Shown here: in pieces, positions 49,564 through 57,902 of the stretch
How the letters are laid out: every line of letters starts with the position of its first letter
Numbering within the stretch: position 1 is the first letter of the stretch
Made by a program: the position numbers and the translations under genes
From: Terriglobia bacterium
GTDB lineage: Bacteria > Acidobacteriota > Terriglobia > Terriglobales > Acidobacteriaceae
Assembly: GCA_020073385.1 (NCBI GenBank)
Contig: JAIQFH010000026.1
Location: 29,348 to 93,347, forward strand
Direction: 5' to 3'
Length of the DNA stretch: 64,000 nt
Notes under the pieces: generated by a model
Databases searched by the model: none
Told to the model about the DNA's origin: nothing
Seen by the model: only the letters and a program-made list of their open reading frames with translations

Positions 49564-52494
49564 ATGAGAAAAATCGATATTCTTCTTCGCTTAATCCTTT
49601 GCCTGACTCTGCTCTGTTCCATCTCGTTAACCGCGCAAAAAAAATCCACCAAGCCTGCAAGCGCGCAGGAAAAATCCAGCGCTACGCCAGCAGCAGACAC
49701 CCCAAAATACAAAAACCCCGCGCTTCCGATCGATGACCGCGTCGCCGACCTGCTCTCGCGCATGACGCTGGAAGAAAAGATCGAACAGATTTGCGGCGGG
49801 TCCCGCGCCGAAATGCAGGTCGTCGATCCTACGGGCACTTATACGACGGAATCAGCTCGCGCGGTGCTCGAGCGCTGGTGGGATCCCGATCTTCCCTTCC
49901 CCGCCCGCAAGGCCGCCATCCTGCGCAACGGCGTGCAGCGCTACATGCACGACAAGACTCGTCTCGGCATTCCCACACTCTTCATGGGAGAGGCCCTCCA
50001 CGGATTCATGGAGTACGGCAGCACCAGTTTCCCGCAGGCGCTGAGTCTCGCCAGCACGTGGGACCCGGAACTGGTCCACGAGGTTTTCACCGCCGCCGGC
50101 GATGAAGCGGGATCGGCCGGCATCGGCCAGGTCTTCAGCCCCGTGCTCGACATCGCCCGCGACCCGCGCTGGGGACGCACGGAGGAAACCTACGGCGAGG
50201 ATCCCTTCCTGGCCTCGCGCATGGGCGTTGCGGCCATCACCGGACTGCAAGGCGACTCGTTCGCCATCGACCGCCACCACGTCGTCGCCACCGCCAAGCA
50301 CTTCGCCGTTCACGGGCAGCCCGAAGGCGGCACCAACACCGCTCCCGGCAATTATTCTGAGCGCATCATTCGAGAAAATTTTCTGGTGCCGTTCCAAGCC
50401 GCCATTGAAGAAGCTCACGCCGGCAGCGTGATGGCCTCCTACAACGAGATCGATGGCGTCCCGTCGCACATCAATCACTGGCTGCTCGATAAAGTCCTGC
50501 GCCAGGAGTGGGGATTCCGCGGCTATGTCACCTCCGACGGCAACGGGCTGCAGATGCTCACCGAGACTCATCACATCGCGGCGAATAATGCCGACGCCGC
50601 CCGCATGGCGCTCGCAGCAGGGGTCGACTATGACCTCTCCGACGGCTCTGTCTATCGCACTTTGCTTTGGCAGGTGAGGCAAGGCACCGTCTCGGAAGCG
50701 ATGGTCAACCGCGCTGTCGTCCGTGTGCTGGCGACGAAATTCCGTCTCGGCCTCTTCGACAATCCCTATGTCGATCCCGACTACGCCGAGAAGACTACCA
50801 ACAGCGCCGAGCATCGCGCGCTCGCGCTGAAGACGGCGCAGAAGGCAGTCATCCTCCTCAAGAACGACAAGAACCTTCTGCCACTCGATCTCACGAAACT
50901 CAAGACCATCGCCGTGATCGGTCCCAATGCGGACGGCGTCCACCTCGGCGGATACAGCCGCGAACCCGCGCACGGCGTCACCATCCTGCAGGGGATCAAA
51001 GACCGCGTCGGAACAAAAGCGAACGTCGTCTATGCCGAAGGCTGCAAGATTACCGACGCCAAGAACGACTGGCATGGATGGTTCGCCAACGACGTCAAAC
51101 TCATTGATCCCGCCACGCAGCAAGACAGCGTGAAGGCCGCCGCCGAAGCGGCGAAGAAAGCCGACGTCGCCATCCTCGTAGTCGGGGAAAACGAATCGAC
51201 CAACCGCGAAGCCTGGGCCGAGAATCACCTCGGCGATCGCGACTCCCTCGAACTTCTCGGCGCGCAGAACGACCTGGTCAGGGCCGTCGTCGAAACCGGC
51301 ACGCCCACCGTTGTCCTGCTGATCAACGGCCGCCCGCTCTCCATCAACTACATCGCCGAGAAGGTCCCGGCAATTCTCGAAGGATGGTATCTCGGCCAGG
51401 AAGCCGGCACTGCAGCGGCAAACGTGATTTTCGGAGACGTCAACCCCGGCGGCAAACTCCCCATCACCTTCCCCCACTCAGTCGGCGATCTGCCGGACTT
51501 CTACAATCACAAGCCGTCCGCCAACCGAACCTACGCGTTCAGCACGCGCAAGCCGCTCTATCCCTTCGGCTACGGGCTGAGCTATACGACTTTCGCGTTC
51601 AGCAACCTCCGCATCGAGCCTACGCAAATCGTCTCCGAGGGAACAGCCAAAGTCACCGTAGACGTCACCAACTCGGGCTCCCGCGAGGGCGACGAAGTCC
51701 CGCAACTCTACCTTCACCAGCGGGTCGCCGAGGTCACGCAACCTGTCATGCAACTGAAAGCCTTCCAGCGGATCACGCTGGAGCCCGGCGAGAAAAAGGC
51801 GGTCGAATTCACCATCACGCCCGACATGCTGAGCATGCTGAACATCGACATGCACCGCGTGGTTGAACCCGGCGTCTTCGATGTCATGGTCGGCCCCAGT
51901 TCCGATCAGACCAGCACAGTCGCGCTCACGGTCCTCGGACCGCATGGCGAAACCGGCAAGCCGCTTCCGCCTCCTCCTCCCGCGGGGTCGGAGTCCGGCG
52001 TCGTCAGCACCTTTGATGACGGCAAAGTCGCCGCAAACTATGGTTCCTGGATGACCAGCACTGACGAGGTAATCGGCGGGAAGTCGAAGTCCTCGATCGA
52101 AATTTCCCAACCCGGGGCGAACGGCTCGAACGGCGCTCTGAAAATCAGCGGTGAAATCATTCCCGGCGGCGGCCAGTTCAGCTTTGCCGGAGCGATGTTC
52201 GCCCCGGGCAGCGCACCCATGGAGCCCGTCAACCTGTCAGGCAAGAAGGAAATCAGCTTCTGGGCCAAAGGCGACGGTGACACCTACATGCTTGTCGTCC
52301 TCACCACAAGCCGCTCCGGACAAAACGGCATGCCGGCCATGACGCAGTTCGTGGCCACTAAGGAGTGGAAACAGTACACGTTCCCCTTCAGCACATTCCA
52401 AACGGATGGAAGCGACCTAAGCGCACTGCTATTCGCCGCCTCTCAACCACCTGGAAAATTCGCATTTGAAATCGACGACGTCGAGATCAAATAG
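49564..52494 (+). CDS. GH3 beta-glucosidase-type enzyme with CIA30-like C-terminal domain
   Basis: A 976-residue secreted enzyme (signal LILCLTLLCSISLTAQ). The GH3 part spans about 40-800: LDIARDPRWGRTEETYGEDP, AKHFAVHGQPEGGTN, the nucleophile Asp in GYVTSDGNGLQMLTE, and a fibronectin III-like domain (VTNSGSREGDEVPQLYLHQR). A Pro-rich linker (PLPPPPPAGSESG) leads to a beta-sandwich at about 815-976 (VVSTFDDGKVAANYGSWMTS, FWAKGDGDTYMLVVL, YTFPFSTFQTDGSDLSALLF) resembling CIA30/CBM11-type domains, likely for carbohydrate binding. Differs from the other GH3 gene in lacking PA14. Confidence 0.88.
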   Translation: MRKIDILLRLILCLTLLCSISLTAQKKSTKPASAQEKSSATPAADTPKYKNPALPIDDRVADLLSRMTLEEKIEQICGGSRAEMQVVDPTGTYTTESARAVLERWWDPDLPFPARKAAILRNGVQRYMHDKTRLGIPTLFMGEALHGFMEYGSTSFPQALSLASTWDPELVHEVFTAAGDEAGSAGIGQVFSPVLDIARDPRWGRTEETYGEDPFLASRMGVAAITGLQGDSFAIDRHHVVATAKHFAVHGQPEGGTNTAPGNYSERIIRENFLVPFQAAIEEAHAGSVMASYNEIDGVPSHINHWLLDKVLRQEWGFRGYVTSDGNGLQMLTETHHIAANNADAARMALAAGVDYDLSDGSVYRTLLWQVRQGTVSEAMVNRAVVRVLATKFRLGLFDNPYVDPDYAEKTTNSAEHRALALKTAQKAVILLKNDKNLLPLDLTKLKTIAVIGPNADGVHLGGYSREPAHGVTILQGIKDRVGTKANVVYAEGCKITDAKNDWHGWFANDVKLIDPATQQDSVKAAAEAAKKADVAILVVGENESTNREAWAENHLGDRDSLELLGAQNDLVRAVVETGTPTVVLLINGRPLSINYIAEKVPAILEGWYLGQEAGTAAANVIFGDVNPGGKLPITFPHSVGDLPDFYNHKPSANRTYAFSTRKPLYPFGYGLSYTTFAFSNLRIEPTQIVSEGTAKVTVDVTNSGSREGDEVPQLYLHQRVAEVTQPVMQLKAFQRITLEPGEKKAVEFTITPDMLSMLNIDMHRVVEPGVFDVMVGPSSDQTSTVALTVLGPHGETGKPLPPPPPAGSESGVVSTFDDGKVAANYGSWMTSTDEVIGGKSKSSIEISQPGANGSNGALKISGEIIPGGGQFSFAGAMFAPGSAPMEPVNLSGKKEISFWAKGDGDTYMLVVLTTSRSGQNGMPAMTQFVATKEWKQYTFPFSTFQTDGSDLSALLFAASQPPGKFAFEIDDVEIK

Positions 52495-52500
52495 CCAGTC

Positions 52501-52528
52501 GTAGAGACGTTGCTTGCAACGTCTCTAC
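52501..52528. repeat. 13-bp perfect palindrome GTAGAGACGTTGC
   Basis: GTAGAGACGTTGC (52501-52513), TT, GCAACGTCTCTAC (52516-52528). It sits six bases after the GH3 stop. Very similar palindromes with this core are known as dispersed repeats in cyanobacterial genomes. It ends about 30 bases before the lpxB start and could fold in the lpxB leader. Confidence 0.85.
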
Positions 52529-52557
52529 GGACGATTCTCCGTTGCTACAATCGTTCC

Positions 52558-53787
52558 TTGCGAATCCTGATCTCTGCCGGCGAAGCCTCCGGTGAAATGT
52601 ACGGCGCGCAACTCATAGAAGCCCTGCGCCGCGCCTGTGCTCATTTGGGGACAGCCGCCATCGGCTGTCCGGCGGAGCAAGGCTCCGCAGCCCCGGCATT
52701 GTCCTCAACCTCCGATCTCACCTTCTTCGGCGTCGGCGGGGACCGCATGCGCGCTGCCGGCTGCGATACGGTCATCGATGCCAAAGATCTCGCGGTCGTC
52801 GGCATCACGGAAATCCTGAGCCATCTCCCGAAAATTCTCGGCCTTTACAGGAGCCTGATCCGCGAAGCCGACCGCCGCAAGCCGGACCTCGCCATCGTGA
52901 TCGACTCGCCTGCCTTCAACTGGCGCGTCGCCCGTCAAATGAAGAAGCGCGGCATCCCAACGGTCTACTATGTCGCTCCGCAGTTCTGGGCCTGGCGCCA
53001 AGGACGCGTCCGCCTGCTGCGTGATTACATCGACAAGGCGCTGGTCATCTTTCCGTTTGAAGAGAAGTTCTATCGCGACCGCGGTGTGGATGCCACCTTC
53101 GTCTGCCATCCCCTCGCTGCGCTGCCGAACCCGGCGATCCCGCGCGCGGAATATGCTGAGCAGTTCCATCTTGATCCCAGGAAATCCTGGATTACACTTA
53201 TGCCCGGCAGCCGGGTCAAAGAAGTGCGAATGAACCTGCCCACGATCATGGAATCGGCTGCTCTGCTTGGCGGTGATTACGAATTTCTTCTTCCCGTCGC
53301 CCCCACCTTGGATCGCGACTTTCTGTGCAACTTCATCGGAAGGCAGAAGGTCACGTTGGTTCCTGACGCACTTCCCGCACTGTTTCATTCGCGGGCAGGT
53401 ATCATCGCCAGCGGGACCGCGACTGTCGAAGCCGCCATGATGAACACTCCTTTTGTGATGGTCTATCGCGTCTCCGGCCTCACTTACATACTGGGAAAGC
53501 CGAGGGTAAAAGTCCCGCGATTTGCCATGGTCAATCTCATCGCCGGAGAAGAAGTCGTGCCAGAACTCGTGCAGCAAGACTTCACCGCCGACAAAGTAGT
53601 GTCCCGACTGGAAACGATTTTGAACGACGGCCCAGCTCGCCAGCGCATGCTCGACGGGTTGGCCCAAGTGAGAGCCAAGCTCCGTGGACCTGCGAACGAC
53701 ACCCCTGCCCTCCACCCTGCAGATCGCGCGGCCCAAATCATTCTGACTTTTTGCCAGAAACCCGCATCTATACCGTTACGGCAGTAA
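52558..53787 (+). CDS. lpxB: Lipid-A-disaccharide synthase with an in-frame repeat insertion
   Basis: A 409-residue LpxB from TTG-52558 (LRILISAGEASGEMYGAQL); the upstream frame to 52510 begins inside a palindrome and is not used. GVGGDRMRAAGC, VIDSPAFNWRVARQMKKRGI, YVAPQFWAWRQGRVRLLRDY and LPGSRVKEVRMNLPTIMESA are LpxB signatures. In the family EALRR leads within a few residues into FFGVGGDRM; here about 24 extra residues (HLGTAAIGCPAEQGSAAPAL and a few more) lie between, coded by a repeat element. The enzyme joins UDP-2,3-diacylglucosamine to lipid X in lipid A synthesis. The insert falls in an N-terminal surface loop. Confidence 0.9.
   Translation: MRILISAGEASGEMYGAQLIEALRRACAHLGTAAIGCPAEQGSAAPALSSTSDLTFFGVGGDRMRAAGCDTVIDAKDLAVVGITEILSHLPKILGLYRSLIREADRRKPDLAIVIDSPAFNWRVARQMKKRGIPTVYYVAPQFWAWRQGRVRLLRDYIDKALVIFPFEEKFYRDRGVDATFVCHPLAALPNPAIPRAEYAEQFHLDPRKSWITLMPGSRVKEVRMNLPTIMESAALLGGDYEFLLPVAPTLDRDFLCNFIGRQKVTLVPDALPALFHSRAGIIASGTATVEAAMMNTPFVMVYRVSGLTYILGKPRVKVPRFAMVNLIAGEEVVPELVQQDFTADKVVSRLETILNDGPARQRMLDGLAQVRAKLRGPANDTPALHPADRAAQIILTFCQKPASIPLRQ
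52647..52707. repeat. Repeat element inside lpxB
   Basis: Bases 52647-52669 are identical to 49372-49394, the left arm of the intergenic 111-bp element; the following bases continue the similarity (GGCGGAGCAAGGCTCCGCAG here, versus a GAGC-ATA-GCTC hairpin there). The fragment includes the small hairpin GACAGCCG-CCAT-CGGCTGTC and a second GCGGAGC-AAG-GCTCCGC, about 60 bases in all, matching the length of the extra peptide. The right half of the 111-bp element is absent. Confidence 0.9.
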
Positions 53788-53895
53788 TTTCCAAACAACC
53801 CTGTCTGTCGTTAATAGTTGACTAAGCGCCGGAGTTCGCGTGGTGTGCCTACCAGGGGTACAGGCGAGGATTTCTTGTGTCAGAGGGATGAATTC

Positions 53896-54960
53896 GTGGC
53901 TAGGACACTCAGCATCCGGAGCATTACTCTAGCCTTGATCTTATTTCCCCTCTTTGCGGCTCTATCGTTCGCCCAGTCGCAATCAACTCCTTCGCCTATC
54001 GGAACGGGCGGAACCAATTCCGCTTCTGATACCGCTACTGCCGCTAAAACCGGGACTGTCAGCGGAACAGTGGTTGATAAGGATGGCGCAGAGATCCCTA
54101 ACGCTGCTGTCGTCCTGACGGAAGGATCGTTCAGTGTGCAATCCGTTTCCGGCGGCGATGGAAGTTTTGCATTCAAAGATGTTCCCGCAGGTTCCTTTGA
54201 CCTCTCCATCTCGGCATCCGGCTTCGCAACTCAACATCAATCGGACATCCTTCAGCCAGGCGAGCAGAAACTTGTCCCGCCGGTTCAGCTTGTTGTGGCG
54301 ACGACCATCGAAGTCAACGTCACACAGACGCGCGCGGAGATCGCTGAAGATCAGATCCACGTGGAAGAGACGCAGCGCATTTTCGGTGTGGTTCCGAACT
54401 ATTACGTCAGCTACGTCCCTGATGCCGCTCCGCTCAACGCACGCCAGAAATTTCAACTGAATTGGAAGTTCGCAGTAAACCCGTTTGCCTTCGGGATTTC
54501 CGGAGTCATTGCCGGGGTCGAGCAGGCCAACAACTCTTTCAGCGGCTATGGACAGGGAACCCGGGGCTACGCGAAACGGTTCGGCGCCACCTATGCCGAT
54601 TTCGTTTCCGGGACATTCTTTGGAAACGCGATCTTCCCCGCCCTTCTCAAACAAGATCCACGCTACTTTTATAAAGGCACCGGCAGCAAGAAATCGAGAT
54701 TCTTGTACGCCGTGGCGAACGCCGTGATCTGCAAAGGCGACAACGGACATTGGCAGCCCAACTACTCCAGCGTTCTAGGCAGCTTGGCCGCCGGAGGCCT
54801 GTCGAATCTCTACTATCCGGCTTCCAGCCGGAATGGTGTTGGCTTGACATTTGAGAACACGCTCATCGGGATCGGAGGTAGTGCGATGGGCGCGGTGGTG
54901 GAGGAGTTTTTCTCAAAAAAGCTCACGCCTCACGCACACGATCAACAGGCCTCGCAGTAA
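53896..54960 (+). CDS. Secreted protein with carboxypeptidase-regulatory-like domain
   Basis: A 354-residue protein from GTG-53896 (AGAGGGAT upstream). Signal peptide SITLALILFPLFAALSFAQ, then a Thr/Ala/Gly-rich linker, a CarboxypepD_reg-like Ig fold (TVSGTVVDKDGAEIPNAAVV, SFAFKDVPAGSFDLSISASG) at about 55-130, then a domain of about 220 residues with FQLNWKFAVNPFAFGISGVI and TYADFVSGTFFGNAIFPALL that may be membrane- or surface-associated. Common in Acidobacteria; function unknown, perhaps outer-surface. It lies 109 bases after lpxB. Confidence 0.75.
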   Translation: MARTLSIRSITLALILFPLFAALSFAQSQSTPSPIGTGGTNSASDTATAAKTGTVSGTVVDKDGAEIPNAAVVLTEGSFSVQSVSGGDGSFAFKDVPAGSFDLSISASGFATQHQSDILQPGEQKLVPPVQLVVATTIEVNVTQTRAEIAEDQIHVEETQRIFGVVPNYYVSYVPDAAPLNARQKFQLNWKFAVNPFAFGISGVIAGVEQANNSFSGYGQGTRGYAKRFGATYADFVSGTFFGNAIFPALLKQDPRYFYKGTGSKKSRFLYAVANAVICKGDNGHWQPNYSSVLGSLAAGGLSNLYYPASSRNGVGLTFENTLIGIGGSAMGAVVEEFFSKKLTPHAHDQQASQ

Positions 54961-55097
54961 AGCCGAAATTGCCCACCCACCGCTGCCGGGAAGCCCGCAC
55001 CAAATCCTGCCTTTTGAGAACCTTGTGCTGGCAGCATCTTTTAGGTCAGAATCTTCATCATAGGAAATGCGTTATCATTTCCTGGAGATCCTCCTGA

Positions 55098-57173
55098 ATG
55101 CCAATGGACCTGCGACGCGTTCTGAGCGTCCTCACTAGTTCTCTGACTCTGTGCTTGCTGGTCTTGCTTGCCCAGCCATCATGGGCAGCGGAAAGAGCCC
55201 GTCTGCGGGTCGATGACTACCAGATCGAGGCCACGCTCGAGCCCCATCTTCACCAGATTACCGCTCGCGCCAAGGTAAAATTCACCGCCCAGCAGGATCT
55301 CAGTGTCGCGGTTTTTGAGCTTCACAACGACCTCCGGGTCACAAAGGTCCTCGACGAAAAGAACCAGCCGCTCTCGGCGGAGCGCGTGACGCAGGATTCG
55401 ACAGTGCGTGTCCCATTGCCGAACGGTTTGGCCAAGGATGCTTCCACTACTCTGACCTTCGAATACGAGGGGCAACTGGAGAATGCGGACAACAGCCCCG
55501 TTCCCGGCCTGAATCTGGCCTATATCGGCGATGACACCTCGTTCCTCTTTTATGCCGGACGCTGGTTCCCGGTCAGCGGTTACGGCTTGAACCGCTTCAC
55601 GTCGACCATCAGCATTACCTTGCCCGCGCACATGCTGGTGATTGGCAGTGGAAAGTCCACGGTGTCCAACGTCGCTCCTGCCAAGAAGACGGCCGCGACG
55701 GTGCTGCCTACGAAGACCTTCACCTTCGTTTCCGATAAGCCGAGCTTTCCGGGCACGATCGTCGCTGGCGTTTTTCAGGAGTACAAGAGCGACGAAGCCG
55801 GTATGGAACTGCATGTTTACTTCAAGCCGACGCATCAGAGCGTGGCTCCGGCCTACACGACAACCGCCGTTCAGGAATTCACGTACTTTACGACCCTGTA
55901 CGGCCCGCTGCCAACGCCGAAACTCAACATCGTCGAGTTGCCGTCGGATACGCTGCCCTATGCCTGGGCGCCGGAAGTCGTCGGCCTCGCCAGTTCCTCG
56001 ATCACGGAGAAAACCAACTACCGCCTGCTTGCGGACGGCATAGCGCACCAGTGGTGGGGAGTCTCCGTGAGTCCCGCGACCAAAGATGATTGGTGGATCA
56101 GCGACGGATTCTCCCGTTACTCGGAGGCGATGTACGTCGAAAATGCCGCCGGTGCGGCGGGGCTGGAAGAAGCTGTAAAAGACATGTCAGTCGGCGCGCT
56201 CGCTTACGACACCGTACCTCTCTCGAGCTCGAGCAAGCTTGATACATTTTCGACCGAGTTTCAATCGCTCACCACCGATAAGGGAGCGATGATCCTGCAC
56301 ATGCTGCGCTGGGTCCTCGGAGAAGACAAGTACAACAAGACGATGCGCGAGTTCTTCACCGAGTATGCTGGAAAATCGGCCGCCACCGATGACTTCCGCG
56401 CCATCGCCGAGAAGTATTACGGCGACCAGCTCACCTGGTTCTTCTCGCAGTGGCTCGATTCCACTGGCGCACCTGAGTTCAAGGTCAAGTACACGACGTA
56501 TCGCCTGGGCGGAGCGACAGCGACGACCAAAGACGAAAAGGGTGACGATAAGGCAAAGGAAGAGAAAACCCCGGGATTCCGCGTCACCGGTGAGATCGCA
56601 CAAGACCTTGACCTGTTCCGCATGCCCGTCAACCTTCGGATCGATACTGATGGGCGAACGGAGAACAAGCGCATCGAAGTGGTGGGGACGAATTCTCCAT
56701 TCACAGTTGAGACGTTCGGCCGTCCGCGCCGCATCTCCGTCGATCCCGATCATCATGTTCTGACCAACTCGAGCGATGTGAAGCTGCGCTCTTCCATTCT
56801 GCGCGGGCAGGCGATGCAGCAGCAGGGAGACCTGTCGGGAGCGCTGACCGAATTCAACAAAGCTCTCGACCTCAACAAGAACAGCTCGCTCGCGCACTAT
56901 CGCATCGCCGAAATTTTCTTCTTCCAGCGAAACTATCAATCCTCGGCCAATGCTTACCGTGCTGCCCTGGACGGCGATGGCGACCCGCGCTGGACCGAAG
57001 TCTGGAGCCGCATCCAGTTGGGAAAGATCTTCGACATCACCGGCCAGCGCGAGCGCGCAGTCGGCCAGTACCGGCAGGCTTTGCAGACAAATGACAACAC
57101 CTTCGGAGCGTTAGAAGAAGCCCGCAAGTATTTGCAGAAGGCCTACGAGCGGCCGAAAGAAAAGCAACAGTAG
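55098..57173 (+). CDS. M1-aminopeptidase-like protein with degenerate zinc site and TPR tail
   Basis: A 691-residue exported protein (signal LTSSLTLCLLVLLAQPSWAA). The N-terminal beta domain (about 30-230) and the thermolysin-like domain match family M1, but the HExxH-18-E zinc motif reads DGIAHQWWG ... WISDGFSRYSE: the first His is Asp, the Glu is Gly and the third ligand Glu is Asp. Zinc binding and hydrolysis are therefore unlikely. The C-terminus has TPR-like repeats (AMQQQGDLSGALTEFNKALD, RIAEIFFFQRNYQSSANAYR). It may be a scaffold or peptide-binding protein derived from a peptidase. Confidence 0.85.
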   Translation: MPMDLRRVLSVLTSSLTLCLLVLLAQPSWAAERARLRVDDYQIEATLEPHLHQITARAKVKFTAQQDLSVAVFELHNDLRVTKVLDEKNQPLSAERVTQDSTVRVPLPNGLAKDASTTLTFEYEGQLENADNSPVPGLNLAYIGDDTSFLFYAGRWFPVSGYGLNRFTSTISITLPAHMLVIGSGKSTVSNVAPAKKTAATVLPTKTFTFVSDKPSFPGTIVAGVFQEYKSDEAGMELHVYFKPTHQSVAPAYTTTAVQEFTYFTTLYGPLPTPKLNIVELPSDTLPYAWAPEVVGLASSSITEKTNYRLLADGIAHQWWGVSVSPATKDDWWISDGFSRYSEAMYVENAAGAAGLEEAVKDMSVGALAYDTVPLSSSSKLDTFSTEFQSLTTDKGAMILHMLRWVLGEDKYNKTMREFFTEYAGKSAATDDFRAIAEKYYGDQLTWFFSQWLDSTGAPEFKVKYTTYRLGGATATTKDEKGDDKAKEEKTPGFRVTGEIAQDLDLFRMPVNLRIDTDGRTENKRIEVVGTNSPFTVETFGRPRRISVDPDHHVLTNSSDVKLRSSILRGQAMQQQGDLSGALTEFNKALDLNKNSSLAHYRIAEIFFFQRNYQSSANAYRAALDGDGDPRWTEVWSRIQLGKIFDITGQRERAVGQYRQALQTNDNTFGALEEARKYLQKAYERPKEKQQ

Positions 57174-57189
57174 CAACCGCACTCGCGGC

Positions 57190-57612
57190 TTACGACCCGA
57201 TCCAGCGCTCGGCGTCTTCGAGCGTGCGAAAGATCTCAATGTTTCTCTGCGATCGCAGGATCTTATGCAAACGGGCTGCATGATTCTGGATCGAGGTTTT
57301 CGCTACAAACGCGCGCTTGGCTTCCGGGGAAAACGGATCGACCTCATCGGCCAGTTTCAAAAAATCGTCTGCCAGCAGAGCAATATCTTCCGCGTCTCTC
57401 AAGTCTGCAATTTCAGAGAATGTGGGCTCAAACAACGGGTGGTCCCGTAGTTTCCGAACGTACTCTCCGATTTCTTCGGCTGTCACGCGGGTTCCGAACT
57501 TGACCGTGACGAGCCGCCTTTCGACGTCCACATGAAATCGAAAGGCCCCAGAAACCCAATCTCCGGATATGGGCTGCACCTTCCCACAGTTCGACATGCC
57601 ACTTTGCGCCAA
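57190..57612 (-). CDS. Hypothetical STAS/SEC14-like protein
   Basis: A 140-residue soluble protein. FHVDVERRLVTVKFGTRVTA, IADLRDAEDIALLADDFLKL and SQRNIEIFRTLEDAERWIG fit the alternating strand-helix order of STAS-like (SpoIIAA-like) proteins, but the phospho-acceptor Ser region is not obvious. An ATG at 57597 is an alternative start. The RsbW-like kinase at 14768 might in principle act on such a protein, but they are 42 kb apart. Function not known. Confidence 0.6.
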   Translation of the reverse strand: MAQSGMSNCGKVQPISGDWVSGAFRFHVDVERRLVTVKFGTRVTAEEIGEYVRKLRDHPLFEPTFSEIADLRDAEDIALLADDFLKLADEVDPFSPEAKRAFVAKTSIQNHAARLHKILRSQRNIEIFRTLEDAERWIGS

Positions 57613-57850
57613 GACAAAACCTCGCCCGTACGAGAGTTTCGAAAGTACTTATTACCATCGGCAACCCAACGAAAAGAATGAGTGTCAAGACTTGTAATCG
57701 ATCGGGTCCGCGTCCCTCTCACAGCTAACCTTTCCGGCAGCGGAATGTCTAACTAGCCACATGCAGTAGGGAACTTTAAGGGACCCGGCTGCGTACTTCT
57801 GATCAGATGATTGGGCGGGATTGAGACCCCTCGCCTGAACGTTACCCGGG

Positions 57851-57882
57851 GCCCCCACGCTCCTCCCCGGAGGCGTGGGGGC
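57851..57882. repeat. Hairpin in the leader of the first FtsX-type permease gene
   Basis: GCCCCCACGC (57851-57860) and GCGTGGGGGC (57873-57882) form a perfect ten-base stem with a 12-base loop, ending 20 bases before the permease start. Ribosome-site-like GGAGG lies in its loop/right arm, so the hairpin could mask the translation start. The 290-base gap 57613-57902 holds no supported gene. Confidence 0.6.
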
Positions 57883-57902
57883 ATGATTCTGCGAAAAATC
57901 CA

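Noticed and set aside
49852..51477. 541-codon minus-strand frame opposite the GH3 gene
   Set aside because: Antisense shadow in GC-rich DNA; composition is unlike a protein and the GH3 motifs on the other strand are certain.
52510..52557. Earlier ATG-like start of lpxB
   Set aside because: It falls inside the GTAGAGACGTTGC palindrome and adds 16 residues not seen in LpxB; TTG-52558 starts at the family N-terminus.
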